From Halococcoides cellulosivorans (GTDB lineage Archaea; Halobacteriota; Halobacteria; Halobacteriales; Haloarculaceae), in contig NZ_CP028858.1 in NCBI RefSeq assembly GCF_003058365.1, forward strand, positions 744,001 to 808,000: DNA of 64,000 nucleotides, written 5' to 3'. The position numbers were made by a program, and so were the translations under genes. Below, piece by piece: positions 56,082 through 63,878 of this stretch (within the stretch, counting starts at the first letter, position 1; each line of letters opens with the position of its first letter). Below the pieces are notes generated by a model. The model did not search any database, had not been told where the DNA came from, and saw only the letters and a list, made by a program, of their open reading frames with translations.

Positions 56082-57605
56082 TTAGCGGCCCGAGAGGTCT
56101 TCTCGAACCCATCCGAACGACCCGGAGTTCGGCAGTCCGGGGTTCTCGCGGGGCTGGACGGTGCCGTCCGCGGTGACCATCCGAACTTCGACGACGTGCT
56201 CGTCGGACGGTGGCTCGTAGGTGTACGCCCACTGCCGCCAGGCGTCGTGTGGCGCGCCGGACTGCGGGCCGATGACGTCTTCTGGCAGGTCGAGTGACTC
56301 GGATAGCTCCGCTTCGGCCCACGTGTCGCCACCGTCGATCGACACGTCGACGCGGCTCACGCCGCGTGTGCCGGCGTACGCGTGACCGCCCAGCAGTCGC
56401 GTCCCGTCGGCCCGGTCGCGCGTCGTGTGGAGTTTCGCGACGGGGTGGACCGGGCCGGTGCCGTTCCAGCCCCGCTGTTCCCAGTAGCCAGCGCTCGCGG
56501 TGTCGAGAAACTCTATTTCGGTGATCCACTTGGTGTTCACCTCGCCCCAGCGGTCGGGAACGAGTGCTCTGAGTGGCGCGCCGTGGCCGCGTGGCAGGGC
56601 GTTGCCGTTCATGCCGTAGGCGAGCAGACTCTCTTCGAGTGCCGGCAGGGGAAACTGCACGAAATAATCGTCGGCGCCGTGGAGCATGACACAGTCACAG
56701 TCACTACTGATTTCGACCTGGTCGAGGAGTTCCGTGACCGGAACGCCCGTCCAGAGGGCGTTGTCGTGTTTCTCGCCGTTGAGCGGGTCGCTCACGCAGC
56801 GGAGTGTGACGAAGCGGTTCTCGGCGGGCATCTCGAGGATGTCCTGGAAGTCGACCTCGACGGGGTCGTCGACTTCGCCGGTCAGCGACAGCGACCACGC
56901 CTCACGATCGACGTCCGGGTCGACAGCGCCGATCGACACCTGGTAGAAGTCCTCACTGACGAGCGGATCGAGCCCCTCATACGCGAGTTCGCGGTCCTCG
57001 GCGGCCGCAAGCGACGCCTGGATGGCGTCGTGGTCGACGTTCGATCCGGGGACCAGATCGGGACTCCCGTCGCCCGTCGATCGCGTCTGTCCGACGAGGT
57101 AGCCAGTCAGACCGACGCCACCGCCCGCGACGGCGGCGAGCACCGTTCGACGGCTGTCCGAGACCTCCTCGTCCGTCGGCCACCCCCAGCGGATCGTGAG
57201 GCCCACCGCGACGACGAGTGCTGCAGGGAGTGCCGCGGCCACCGCGATCAGCGGCGCACCGGTCACGCCCGTCGCGAGCAGCCAGGTCCCGACGCCCGTC
57301 ACGCCGACGGCGAGGGCGTCTCGCACGGACGGCTCGTCGGGGATCGCCAGACGGACGAGCACCGACAGGACTGCGATCGTGAGTGCCGTCGCCATCAGAA
57401 AGTTGATCTCCTGGCCGAGGCTGCCGAACGTCTCGATCGCGAAGCCGACGATCTGACCGGGCATCGCCCCAGAGATCGCCCGCTCGACCGGGGCGACCAG
57501 AAAGGCGGGCTGGCGGCCCACCGCGGCGTACGACCCCGCGACGGCGGCGATGGCGGCGATCACCGCCGTCCCATCGCGTGCGCCCGGGCTGAGATTCGGT
57601 GGCAT
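56082..57605 (-). CDS. membrane-anchored molybdopterin-dependent oxidoreductase (sulfite oxidase family)
   Basis: A 507-aa protein. The first about 190 residues have five hydrophobic segments; the C-terminal part is a molybdopterin fold with the Mo-ligating Cys in VTLRCVSDPLNGEK (about residue 270), GVPVTELLDQVEI, LRALVPDRWGEVNTKWITEI and a final Mo-dimerisation Ig-like domain. The domain is expected on the outer face of the membrane. Substrate (sulfite-like, YedY-like) is unknown. It is convergent with nrdJ. Confidence 0.9.
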   Translation of the reverse strand: MPPNLSPGARDGTAVIAAIAAVAGSYAAVGRQPAFLVAPVERAISGAMPGQIVGFAIETFGSLGQEINFLMATALTIAVLSVLVRLAIPDEPSVRDALAVGVTGVGTWLLATGVTGAPLIAVAAALPAALVVAVGLTIRWGWPTDEEVSDSRRTVLAAVAGGGVGLTGYLVGQTRSTGDGSPDLVPGSNVDHDAIQASLAAAEDRELAYEGLDPLVSEDFYQVSIGAVDPDVDREAWSLSLTGEVDDPVEVDFQDILEMPAENRFVTLRCVSDPLNGEKHDNALWTGVPVTELLDQVEISSDCDCVMLHGADDYFVQFPLPALEESLLAYGMNGNALPRGHGAPLRALVPDRWGEVNTKWITEIEFLDTASAGYWEQRGWNGTGPVHPVAKLHTTRDRADGTRLLGGHAYAGTRGVSRVDVSIDGGDTWAEAELSESLDLPEDVIGPQSGAPHDAWRQWAYTYEPPSDEHVVEVRMVTADGTVQPRENPGLPNSGSFGWVREDLSGR

Positions 57606-57715
57606 ACCTCACTCATGGGACTCGACTCGAATAACCGTTGTTCGAACTCCGTTCAACATTCGTCCCGACTGGCCGCGACCCCAACGGTCAGGCCTGTGGC
57701 GGTCGACGCACAGCC

Positions 57716-57829
57716 ATGACCGCCGGACCGCGGTGTCCAGCCTGTGATCGCCGGCTGATCGGCCGGCACTGCAAGTACGTCTGTCCGACACACGGTGTGA
57801 TCTACGACTGCAGCGATCCGTTTCGCTGA
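57716..57829 (+). CDS. tiny zinc protein (HVO_2523 family)
   Basis: A 37-aa protein, MTAGPRCPACDRRLIGRHC then KYVCPTHGVIYDCSDPFR. Cys7, Cys10, His18/Cys19, Cys23 and His26 can hold zinc. It matches the haloarchaeal HVO_2523-type family in my memory. Its stop directly abuts the carA stop. Function unknown. Confidence 0.82.
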   Translation: MTAGPRCPACDRRLIGRHCKYVCPTHGVIYDCSDPFR

Positions 57830-58873
57830 TCAGTTCGCGAGCGCGAGCACGTCGTCGAAGAAATCGAGCGAGTCGTTCGGGCCGGGGTGGGCCTCGGGGT
57901 GATACTGCCGAGTCAGAATCTCCAACTCGTCGTTTTCGAGGCCCTCGGGCGTGTCGTCGTTGACGTTGACCTGCGTGACGTTCAGCTTCGGACCAGGTTC
58001 GTCGACCGTATAGCCGTGGTTCTGGGTGGTCATAACGACGCGGTTCGAGCGGAGGTCACGCACGGGCTGGTTGACGCCACGGTGGCCGAACTCCATTTTC
58101 GCGGTCGCACCACCGAGCGCCTCGGCGACGACCTGCTGGCCGAGACAGATGCCCGCGAGCGGGAGGTCGCCGACGTAGGTGTCGACCAACTCGGCGGCCG
58201 CCTCGTAGGTCGCGGGGTCGCCCGGCCCGTTCGAGACGAACAGGACGTCGGGGTCGAGTGCGTCGATGTCGTCCTGGGTGGCATCGTAGGGCAGGACGTG
58301 CACGACGGCGTCCCGCTCGACCAGTGAGTCGACGATCGATCCTTTCGCGCCGCAGTCGAGCAGCGCAATGCGCGGCCCGTCGCCCGACTCGTTGTGAACG
58401 GTTGCCTCCTCGACGGAGACCTGCGCGCCGATGTCGGTGTGATCGGACATGTGCTTGCAGGCCGCGAGTTCGTCGAGGGCGGCCCCGCGCGAGGCGTCCG
58501 GCCCGGCGGAGATGCCACACTTCATCGCGCCCTCGTCGCGGATCTCGGTGACGACGTCGCGGGTGTCGAGGTGATCGACGGCGGGGACGCCCTCCGATTC
58601 CAGCCAGTCGGCGACGTCGTCGGTGAACTCGCGGGCGAGCGCTGCCCGCGGGTGGACGCGATCGGACTCGAAGCGCTCCTCCCGAACGCCGTAGTTCCCG
58701 ATCAGCGGGTACGAGAAGGTGAGGATCTGCTCCTCGTAGGAGGGATCCGTCAGGCTCTCCTCGTAGCCGGTGTATGCGGTCGTAAAGACCAGTTCGCCAC
58801 GGGCACGTCCAGGTGCACGCGAGCGGGCTTCGATCACGCGATCCCCTTCGATCGCTACGTACGCGGTCGTCAT
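57830..58873 (-). CDS. carA: carbamoyl-phosphate synthase small subunit
   Basis: A 347-aa glutaminase subunit. The N-terminal CPSase_S domain begins TTAYVAIEGDRVIEAR and has FTTAYTGYEESLTDPSY. The GATase Cys lies in LAGICLGQQVVAEALGG, with HisGly in TTQNHGYTVDE and the YHPEAHPGPND His/Glu. It supplies ammonia for pyrimidine and arginine synthesis. carB is not in the window. It is divergent from the Lrp gene at 58975, which may regulate it. Confidence 0.95.
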   Translation of the reverse strand: MTTAYVAIEGDRVIEARSRAPGRARGELVFTTAYTGYEESLTDPSYEEQILTFSYPLIGNYGVREERFESDRVHPRAALAREFTDDVADWLESEGVPAVDHLDTRDVVTEIRDEGAMKCGISAGPDASRGAALDELAACKHMSDHTDIGAQVSVEEATVHNESGDGPRIALLDCGAKGSIVDSLVERDAVVHVLPYDATQDDIDALDPDVLFVSNGPGDPATYEAAAELVDTYVGDLPLAGICLGQQVVAEALGGATAKMEFGHRGVNQPVRDLRSNRVVMTTQNHGYTVDEPGPKLNVTQVNVNDDTPEGLENDELEILTRQYHPEAHPGPNDSLDFFDDVLALAN

Positions 58874-58911
58874 TGCGAGACGCGTATGCCAGAGCGCCGG
58901 ATAAGCGTTGC

Positions 58912-58940
58912 TTTCGAAGTAGCGTTTCGAATTTCGAAAT
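58912..58940. promoter_or_regulatory. TTTCGAA boxes between carA and lrp
   Basis: Three TTTCGAA words occur at 58912, 58925 and 58933. The last is inside the perfect palindrome ATTTCGAAAT (58931-58940). A TATA-like word (cttatcc on the carA strand, near 58901-58907) lies about 30 bp before carA. The boxes could be an Lrp operator controlling both genes. Confidence 0.5.
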
Positions 58941-58974
58941 CCTGAAGTACGATCTCGGGAAACTTCGACCCTCG

Positions 58975-59388
58975 ATGGACGAGGTCGACCGCGAGATCAT
59001 ATCGATCCTTCGCGAGGACGCCCGGACGCCGTACACCGAGATCGGCGAGCGCGTCGGCATCTCCGAGGGGACCGTCCGCAACCGCGTCGATCGACTGCTC
59101 GAGGACGGCGTGATCGAACGGTTCACCGTCGCGACGCGGACGGGCAACGTCAAGGCGATGATCGAACTCGTCGTCGGCATCGACGTCGATACCGACGCCT
59201 GCTGTGATCGCCTGGCCGACTGGGGGGAAGTCGATACCGTCTGGCAGGTCTCCGGGGAGTCCGACATCGTCCTCGTGGTGGACTGTCTGGACACCGACGG
59301 CGTGAACGATCTGATCACGCGAGCGCGTGAGCTGGAGGCCGTCCAGTCGACGAAGACGCGATTGATCCTCGAAGAGCGGATCGGGTAG
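58975..59388 (+). CDS. lrp: Lrp/AsnC family transcriptional regulator
   Basis: A 137-aa regulator. The N-terminal winged helix is MDEVDREIISILREDARTPY with EIGERVGISEGTVRNRVDRL as HTH; the C-terminal RAM/ligand domain contains MIELVVGIDVDTDACC and SGESDIVLVVDC. It usually senses amino acids. It is divergent from carA, sharing TTTCGAA-box sites. Confidence 0.92.
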   Translation: MDEVDREIISILREDARTPYTEIGERVGISEGTVRNRVDRLLEDGVIERFTVATRTGNVKAMIELVVGIDVDTDACCDRLADWGEVDTVWQVSGESDIVLVVDCLDTDGVNDLITRARELEAVQSTKTRLILEERIG

Positions 59389-59406
59389 CGCCCCGAGTGT
59401 AATCGC

Positions 59407-60159
59407 TCACACCAGACGGGACACGACTGCGACGAGGACGAATGCCACCAGGACGCTCGACAGCGTTCCCACGAGGAAGTACTCGGCGAACGCTCGCTGC
59501 TTCAACTCTTCGAACCGGGCGACCGACTTCGCTGCGACGACGAGCGCGACCGCTTGCCACAGTCCGGCCAGACCGAGTGTGAGCACGATCCATCGCTCCA
59601 ACGTTCCGATGAGTGACCCGACCTCCAGATCGTTTCCCTCGGACTCGGGCCCGTCGTCCGGGAGGATGCCGTCGACGATCGTTTTCCCGCCCTCGTGGGC
59701 GAAGACGAATGCGGACAGATACACTGCGCCGGTCGTGACCGTGGGCCAGGGAACGCTCGTCGCGCCGAGGGCAGCGACCACGGGAGCGTTCGCCCACGCC
59801 GCGGCGTCGATCAGCGCCCATCCCGCGACGAGAACGAGGAGGTGCGCGCCCTGGTCTCCGAGGAACAGACGGAGCGACGACCCCGTACGCTTTCGGATTC
59901 GACCCGACACGGCGTCGATGACGAGATGAGAGCCGACGACGAGGACGAGGAGCGCGACCGCCTGTCGATTCAAGAGTGGGCCGATCGCGACGACGTGGGT
60001 CACGGCGACGATTCCGACGTGTGTGAAAAGTGGTCCGAGTCCGAAGTCTCGATCCGCGAGGTCGTCCGTCTGGAAGACGAACTCACCGAGCATGTGGCCC
60101 ACGAGGAGCAATCCCAGGGCCGTTCCCGCTGGACCGAGGCCGATCAACCACTCGCTCAT
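59407..60159 (-). CDS. DUF3307 membrane protein
   Basis: A 250-aa protein with about six TM helices. The signature LLVGHMLGEFVFQTDDLAD near residue 20 and GSHLVIDAVSGRIRK (His in the second helix) match DUF3307. It overlaps the upstream SatD-like gene by 4 bp (ATGA), so they are co-translated. Function unknown; in bacteria DUF3307 genes also tend to sit near satD (memory). Confidence 0.83.
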   Translation of the reverse strand: MSEWLIGLGPAGTALGLLLVGHMLGEFVFQTDDLADRDFGLGPLFTHVGIVAVTHVVAIGPLLNRQAVALLVLVVGSHLVIDAVSGRIRKRTGSSLRLFLGDQGAHLLVLVAGWALIDAAAWANAPVVAALGATSVPWPTVTTGAVYLSAFVFAHEGGKTIVDGILPDDGPESEGNDLEVGSLIGTLERWIVLTLGLAGLWQAVALVVAAKSVARFEELKQRAFAEYFLVGTLSSVLVAFVLVAVVSRLV

Positions 60160-60818
60160 GGCGTCTCACCGTCGGAACTGCATCGGAGGACCGTCCCCAG
60201 CGATCGCTCCACGGCCCGCACCTCCTGGACGTGCCCGGCGTCGATCGACTCGCTGACGGTGGATTTCGCGACGTCGTAGCGATCGGCGACCGCCGTCTGT
60301 GTGTCCTCCTCACTCAGTGCTCTCGCGAACTGGGCCTGTCGATCGGTCCAGTCTTCACGGACGCACTGGACCAGGTCGACCATCGTATTCACGTGGTCGT
60401 CCACAGCGGGTGACCACCCGGCCACGCGGATCCACGCCCCCTCCTTTTGTGCCGCTTTGATCGCATCGCGGGCCCGGTGGAAGCACGGGCCGTCCATCCC
60501 GATCGTCTGGTCGGGATTGATCGCCGTGTCCAGCGTGCCGGTGCCGATGCCGAATCGAAGTCCGACCGGGTGGAACCGATCACTCGCCGCGACCGCCGCG
60601 TCGATGGCATCGGTGACGTCGGTGAGGAGGACCTGGAACTCGTCGCCGGTCGTCACGGTGAACTGGGACGCGATCGAATCGCTCGAAACCCGATCGCTGA
60701 GCGACGCGACGACCTGCTCGAACTCCTCTTGAACACCACTGCGGTCGTCTAACTCTCGGGACCCACGGATGTCCCCGATCAATGCCACGAACTGCCTGTC
60801 GTCGGTGTCTTCACTCAT
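60156..60818 (-). CDS. SatD-like protein with cyclase-like motifs and C-terminal HTH
   Basis: A 220-aa protein. The N-terminal domain has VALIGDIRGSRELDDR (Asp16), TVTTGDEFQVLL (GDEF-like at 58-61) and GLRFGIGTGTLD. These resemble the metal-binding positions of palm-domain cyclases (nucleotide cyclase/GGDEF fold). IGMDGPCFHRARDAI is as in SatD. The C-terminus (about 165-200) is an HTH (TQTAVADRYDVAKSTVSESI). It is the first gene of a two-gene unit with DUF3307. Nucleotide synthesis is only an inference. Confidence 0.75.
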   Translation of the reverse strand: MSEDTDDRQFVALIGDIRGSRELDDRSGVQEEFEQVVASLSDRVSSDSIASQFTVTTGDEFQVLLTDVTDAIDAAVAASDRFHPVGLRFGIGTGTLDTAINPDQTIGMDGPCFHRARDAIKAAQKEGAWIRVAGWSPAVDDHVNTMVDLVQCVREDWTDRQAQFARALSEEDTQTAVADRYDVAKSTVSESIDAGHVQEVRAVERSLGTVLRCSSDGETP

Positions 60819-61022
60819 TTGTTCGCCCTATTGGCCGAATTCGAATTCAGTTCGGCGTTATGGCCTAACCCACTTGGCTGTTGTGTCTGCACTCGGAGTT
60901 CGGTCGTACTGGCGAACAGCGCATGGGTTCGGTTTGAGAGGCGAATAGGGGTCAGCGTTCTCGAACAGTTCGGCCGGTCTATCGTTCGAATCTGCCGGGC
61001 AGCATTGAGATACGGTCTGCAT

Positions 61023-61410
61023 ACGGCGAGCGCGAGGCGGCTCTTCCGCCTCGATATCGCGGCGCGTAGCGCCGCGCAAGCGAGCCGTTTCACCGGGCGC
61101 GAGCGGTCGCGAGGCTCGAACGGAGTGAGAGCCTCGGAAACGCGAACGGCGATAGCGCGGAACGAAGTTCCGCGGACCATTCGAGCGGGCGCGGCCCGCT
61201 CGAATAAGCCGTGAGCACAGCGAGCGCTCGGGTCTTTTTGGTCGAGATTTGTCAAGTCGAGCGGGACCGAAGGTCCCGCTGACCGTGCGAACGGCGGCTT
61301 CGCCGCCGTGAGCAGAGAGTGGTCGCCGCAGGCGACCCGACGTGGTTCGAAAGAGCGCTCCGCGCTCTTTCGTCATCACGAGAGAGCTTCGCTCTCTCGA
61401 ACGACAGAAA
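61023..61410. repeat. structured repeat (copy B), expanded, with ten or more perfect hairpins
   Basis: 61023-61239 is homologous to 43537-43697 but carries an extra stretch at about 61151-61206 with two palindromes: 61156-61174 (8 bp, loop GAA) and 61179-61205 (12 bp, loop GCG). Other hairpins: 61033-61053, 61058-61076 (loop GTA), 61110-61136, 61260-61280 (9 bp, GAA), 61291-61309 (8 bp, TTC), 61321-61337 (7 bp, GCA), 61348-61372 (11 bp, TCC) and 61379-61399 (9 bp, TTC). It ends near the tRNA-Gln region. The 204-base gap before it (60819-61022) shows nothing further. Confidence 0.85.
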
Positions 61411-61421
61411 AAAGGTCGTGT

Positions 61422-61447
61422 ATTAGTCCCGGGCGGATTCGAACCGC
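61422..61447 (-). repeat. 26-bp copy of the tRNA-Gln 3' end
   Basis: The 26 bp at 61422-61447 are identical to 61555-61580, the 3' terminus and T arm of tRNA-Gln. The copies are direct repeats 133 bp apart. A third piece, gaatccgcccggg, is inverted at 61488-61500. This is typical of an attachment-site duplication, but no integrase is near. Confidence 0.8.
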
Positions 61448-61556
61448 GGTCACTTCACTCGCTTCGCTCGTTTCGTTCCCTGGTTCAGAATCCGCCCGGG
61501 CTCAATTCTCGCTCTCTCGGCTCGCGGTTTCACCGCTCGCCGTCGGTCGCTCGAAT

Positions 61557-61629
61557 TAGTCCCGGGCGGATTCGAACCGCCGTCAGTGGCTCCAAAGGCC
61601 ACTATGATTGGCCACTACACCACGGGACT
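61557..61629 (-). tRNA. tRNA-Gln (anticodon TTG)
   Basis: The minus strand folds as a 73-nt tRNA. The acceptor stem is AGTCCCG/CGGGACT, the anticodon stem GTGGC/GCCAC with loop CTTTGGA (anticodon TTG, reading CAA), and the T arm GGCGG-TTCGAAT-CCGCC. The discriminator is A and no CCA is encoded. Confidence 0.93.
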
Positions 61630-61741
61630 CCATTCGACCGTTCGTCCCCCCGGGCTTTTATCCGTTCGGATCGTGCGATCGCCCCACACCACCCGACCCA
61701 CCGGTCGAAACCGTTAGGCCCGTGCTGGCCGACCCGCCGGC

Positions 61742-62584
61742 ATGGCCCACGAACTCGGCACCAGCGACTGGGGCGACTGGCTGCTCGATCGCATCAGATC
61801 GGCCGATCCCGTCGGCGTCGCGGTCTGGTATCTCGGCTGTAACGGCCTCGTCCTGAAAGCCAGTGACGGCACGACCGTCTTCGTCGACCCGTACTGCGGG
61901 TTGGGCGATCCGCCACGCACCGTCCGGATGCTCCCCGTCCCGTTCGACCCCGACGCGGTGAGGAGTGCCGACGCCGTCCTCTCGACCCACGAACACTCGG
62001 ATCACGTCCACGGCCCGACCGTCGGGCCGATCCTCGCGAATACGGCAGCACACTTGTACGGCCCACCGGCGGCGACCGCACGCACGCGTGAGGAATCGTG
62101 GGGCGAGACCTACGGCCTCGCGAACGCCCGCTCGACCGTCGAGGCTGGCGACACCATCTCGGTCGGATCGCTGACGATCAACGTCGAAGAGTCACACGAT
62201 CCCGACGCCGAGACGCCCGTGGCGTACGTGATCGAACACGACGCAGGGACGATCGTCCACCCCGGCGACGGCCGCCCCTCCGAGGCGTTCGACGCGATCG
62301 GAGACCAGTACGACCCCGATCTGGGCGTCGTCGCCGTCGGGTCGAGTGGCATGCTCGACAAACCCGACGGACCCGAGTACACCCGGTGGTACAACGATCC
62401 CAACGAGTGTGCCGAGGCGGCCAACCGACTCGGACTCGACTGTCTCGTGCCGACGCATTTCGACGTCTGGCGGGGGCTGACGACCGATCCGACTGTCCTC
62501 CACGACCACGTCCGGTCGTTCGACGCACCCGAGCGCGTTTCGATCCTGGAGATCGGTGACCGAATCGACCTCCCCAATTCGTAG
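61742..62584 (+). CDS. metallo-beta-lactamase-fold hydrolase (UlaG-like)
   Basis: A 280-aa MBL-fold protein. Motifs are VWYLGCNGLVLKASDG, VFVDPYCG, the metal motif STHEHSDHVHGPT (HxHxDH) and PTHFDVWRG near the C-terminus; a middle His/Asp pair lies in VHPGDGRPSEAFD. It resembles UlaG/YtnP-type hydrolases of unknown substrate. It is monocistronic; its neighbour starts 36 bp downstream with its own promoter. Confidence 0.9.
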   Translation: MAHELGTSDWGDWLLDRIRSADPVGVAVWYLGCNGLVLKASDGTTVFVDPYCGLGDPPRTVRMLPVPFDPDAVRSADAVLSTHEHSDHVHGPTVGPILANTAAHLYGPPAATARTREESWGETYGLANARSTVEAGDTISVGSLTINVEESHDPDAETPVAYVIEHDAGTIVHPGDGRPSEAFDAIGDQYDPDLGVVAVGSSGMLDKPDGPEYTRWYNDPNECAEAANRLGLDCLVPTHFDVWRGLTTDPTVLHDHVRSFDAPERVSILEIGDRIDLPNS

Positions 62585-62588
62585 GTAA

Positions 62589-62596
62589 CTTTAATA
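62589..62596 (+). promoter_or_regulatory. TATA box of the coiled-coil protein gene
   Basis: ctttaata is centred 28 bp before the ATG at 62621, supporting a leaderless transcript and that start. Confidence 0.6.
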
Positions 62597-62620
62597 CCAG
62601 TCCCGGGCCGAATGTATATC

Positions 62621-63826
62621 ATGAGTGATTCCGAGTCGTACGATCCCGTGACCGTCTCCTCGGACGGCGTGACGGTCGCCAAGCGATTCGAGGCCGACGA
62701 GTTCCCCGTTCCCGCGATCGCGTTCCGGATCGAATCGCACCGCTCCGAACCCGTGACGCTGGAACTCGTCGACACGGTCCCAGAAGAGGTCGCCGTCGAG
62801 GACCTGGGCTTCCATCCGGAATACGGCAGCGAACACTGGACGATCGACAACGACGAGATTACCTTCGAGCGAGAGATCGACGCCAACGACGACTACACGA
62901 CGGTCTACGGCATTCGAGCGACCGGGACCGACAACGTCGAGCAGTTCCTGACCGAACCGACCATTCGGTCGATCGACCCGCCTCTGGAGGACGACCCCGA
63001 CGACATCGTCGACTCCGGAACGGGGACCGACGTGGTCAAGGAGGTCATCTCGGGCGACAGCGACGTGGTCCCGGGCCTGGACGATGACGACGACGAGATC
63101 GAGACGCTGGATCTGGCCGATCCCCAGGGTGAAGACGCCGAATCCGACACCGACGACGCTGAGGCCGAGACGGAGACGACGACCGAGTCGGCCGATACCA
63201 CGTCCGCGGAGACCTCGTCGGAGGAGACGGCGTCCGAAGAGGAGACCATTCAGTCGGTGGCGGCCGCGCTGGCCGCCGAACTCGAGCGTGGTGCGGTCGC
63301 GGACCCAGTCAAAGAGACGCTCGCTCGCGAACTCGGTGGGTCGTCCGCCTCGCCGGGCGAGGGGAGTACCGACGCCCGGATCAAACACCTGCAAAGCGAG
63401 GTGAGCGACCTGCAGGCCTACACCGACGCGCTCGAAGAGTTCCTCGACGATAACGGCAAGGGTGACGAACTCATCGAAGAGATGCGCGAAGAGGTCGATT
63501 CGTTCAGCGCCGACCTCGACGACCTTCGGGCCGGACAGGACGAGTACGAGAGCCAGATCGACGATCTGGAGAGCACGATCGATCAGATCCAGTCGACGAG
63601 CGATCGGCTCGAATCCGACATGACCGAGATTCGCGACCGGGTCGACGACGCTCACGACGAGATCCAGACGCTTCACGAGGAGATCGAAGACATGGACGGC
63701 GTCGACGACCGCGTCGAGGAGATCGAGTCCCGGATCGACGACGAGGTCGCCGCGCTCGAATCCGATCTCGACGACATCCAGGAGTGGCGCGAGCAGTTGA
63801 CGTCCGTGATGGGTGCCGGCGAATAG
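62621..63826 (+). CDS. acidic coiled-coil protein, unknown function
   Basis: A 401-aa protein. The N-terminal about 125 residues form a beta-rich domain (FRIESHRSEPVTLELVDTVP). A low-complexity acidic Ser/Thr/Glu linker (about 130-215) follows, then a coiled coil from about 250 to the end (heptads such as LQSEVSDLQAYTDALEEFLD and IDDLESTIDQIQS). It looks structural or cell-surface-associated, but has no signal peptide. I do not recognise a function. Confidence 0.8.
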   Translation: MSDSESYDPVTVSSDGVTVAKRFEADEFPVPAIAFRIESHRSEPVTLELVDTVPEEVAVEDLGFHPEYGSEHWTIDNDEITFEREIDANDDYTTVYGIRATGTDNVEQFLTEPTIRSIDPPLEDDPDDIVDSGTGTDVVKEVISGDSDVVPGLDDDDDEIETLDLADPQGEDAESDTDDAEAETETTTESADTTSAETSSEETASEEETIQSVAAALAAELERGAVADPVKETLARELGGSSASPGEGSTDARIKHLQSEVSDLQAYTDALEEFLDDNGKGDELIEEMREEVDSFSADLDDLRAGQDEYESQIDDLESTIDQIQSTSDRLESDMTEIRDRVDDAHDEIQTLHEEIEDMDGVDDRVEEIESRIDDEVAALESDLDDIQEWREQLTSVMGAGE

Positions 63827-63878
63827 CGTCGTGTGGGGCGACCGGCGGACTTTTTTGCTCGACGGTCGGGGAGTGGGT

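Noticed and set aside
60815-61255. Reverse ORF of 146 codons before the SatD-like gene
   Set aside because: Translation of the hairpin repeat; see 43462-43713.
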